Assembly: GCF_014698035.1 (NCBI RefSeq)
Contig: NZ_JACJSF010000019.1
Location: 1 to 64,000, forward strand
Source of the DNA: Desmonostoc muscorum FACHB-395
GTDB taxonomy: Bacteria; Cyanobacteriota; Cyanobacteriia; Cyanobacteriales; Nostocaceae
Direction of reading: 5' to 3'
Length of the DNA: 64,000 bases
Shown here in pieces: positions 63,589-64,000 of this stretch; position 1 is the stretch's first letter; each line of letters begins with the position of its first letter. A program made the translations under genes and the position numbers. The notes beneath the pieces were generated by a model that saw only the letters and a list, made by a program, of their open reading frames with translations, ran no database searches and was not told the DNA's origin.

Positions 63589-64000
63589 TCATAAAACATA
63601 ACTCAACGATTTGACGCAATCAACTGCTTGTGTGTCCATAGAGAGGGGAATTTCAATCCAGAACTCAGTACCCTGTCCGGGTTCTGATAAACATTTCAGT
63701 GTTCCCCTATGTTTTTCAACTACAATTTGATAGCTAATTGACAAACCTAATCCTGTACCCTTACCCACAGGCTTAGTTGTGAAAAATGGATCAAACAGTC
63801 GTTCCTTAACTGCTTCTGTCATTCCTGAACCATTATCAGCAATTCGAATAACACAGTTTGTTTCAATAATTTCTGTAGTAATTGTAATTTTATTCGGACT
63901 AGCATGAATTTCTGCGATCACGCGTTTATCATTATGGCTTTCGAGTGCATCGATGGCATTACTGATAATATTCATGAACACTTGATTGAGTTGGCCGGCG
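63589..64000 (-). CDS. Sensor histidine kinase, C-terminal ATPase domain (cut by window end)
   Basis: The visible 137 codons are the catalytic domain of a histidine kinase: GQLNQVFMNIISNAIDALES (N box), IADNGSGM (G1), FDPFFTTKPVGKGTGLGLSI (F and G2 boxes) and GTEFWIEIPL. It should bind ATP and phosphorylate a His in the missing part. The frame is open through the right edge, so the sensor and His domains lie outside the window. The type (HWE/NtrB-like GQLNQV N box) suggests a PAS or GAF sensor kinase. Confidence 0.9.
   Translation of the reverse strand, partial: AGQLNQVFMNIISNAIDALESHNDKRVIAEIHASPNKITITTEIIETNCVIRIADNGSGMTEAVKERLFDPFFTTKPVGKGTGLGLSISYQIVVEKHRGTLKCLSEPGQGTEFWIEIPLSMDTQAVDCVKSLSYVL

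Noticed and set aside
1..64000. tRNA, rRNA, tmRNA, RNase P and SRP RNA genes
   Set aside because: I looked for T-loop GTTCGA-type motifs and conserved RNA cores by eye in the intergenic gaps and found none; a covariance-model scan would be decisive.

Overview
The window is chromosomal DNA from a filamentous, probably heterocyst-forming cyanobacterium of the Nostoc/Anabaena type. The evidence is the very frequent HIP1 palindrome GCGATCGC, psbO, a cyanobacterial sufR/sufBCDS locus, a carotenoid ketolase of the Nostoc CrtW type, a CbiG-CobJ fusion, many heptanucleotide tandem repeats between genes, and very large WD40 signalling proteins. No rRNA, tRNA, CRISPR array or intact insertion sequence was found.

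Layout. 1-11.5 kb holds mostly single metabolic genes: a peptidoglycan-binding protein, an anion permease, RNA 2'-phosphotransferase KptA, the CbiG-CobJ fusion, an FMN reductase, an acyl-CoA synthetase, a BMP-type lipoprotein and a VOC protein. 10.5-12.3 kb is rich in small inverted-repeat elements, one with a clear 10-bp target duplication. 12.3-16.0 kb is one 1210-residue AAA/WD40 protein. 16.2-17.6 kb is a cobalamin-riboswitch-controlled DUF1636-cobK pair. 17.9-26.2 kb carries a SemiSWEET transporter, a radical SAM protein, small proteins, CrtW, CofG and HflX. 27-33.5 kb has a PEP-CTERM protein, grxC-gshB, and convergent ftsQ and ftsZ. 34.2-40.7 kb is a two-gene locus encoding a P-loop ATPase and a 1682-residue TPR-STAND-WD40 protein. 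42-46.5 kb has psbO, sigF, a PilP-like lipoprotein and a decayed ABC ATPase. 47.7-49.8 kb has small stress and membrane proteins. 50.3-56.2 kb is the divergent sufR / sufBCDS cluster with two SufR operators. 56.4-62 kb has a Uma2 protein and a pair of Ig-like, membrane-anchored proteins, one with WD40 repeats. ftsW and a partial histidine kinase close the window.

How it fits together. Housekeeping functions (division, photosystem II, Fe-S assembly, glutathione, cobalamin) alternate with cyanobacterial signalling proteins. The most unusual content is the set of giant STAND/AAA-WD40 proteins. Two of them, about 20 kb apart, carry different N-terminal NTPases but share the same membrane segment, linker, 14-blade propeller region and C-terminal tail. 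A short repeat core recurs between genes, occurs just before sufC, and lies in frame inside sufD. All calls come from reading the sequence; no database search was run.
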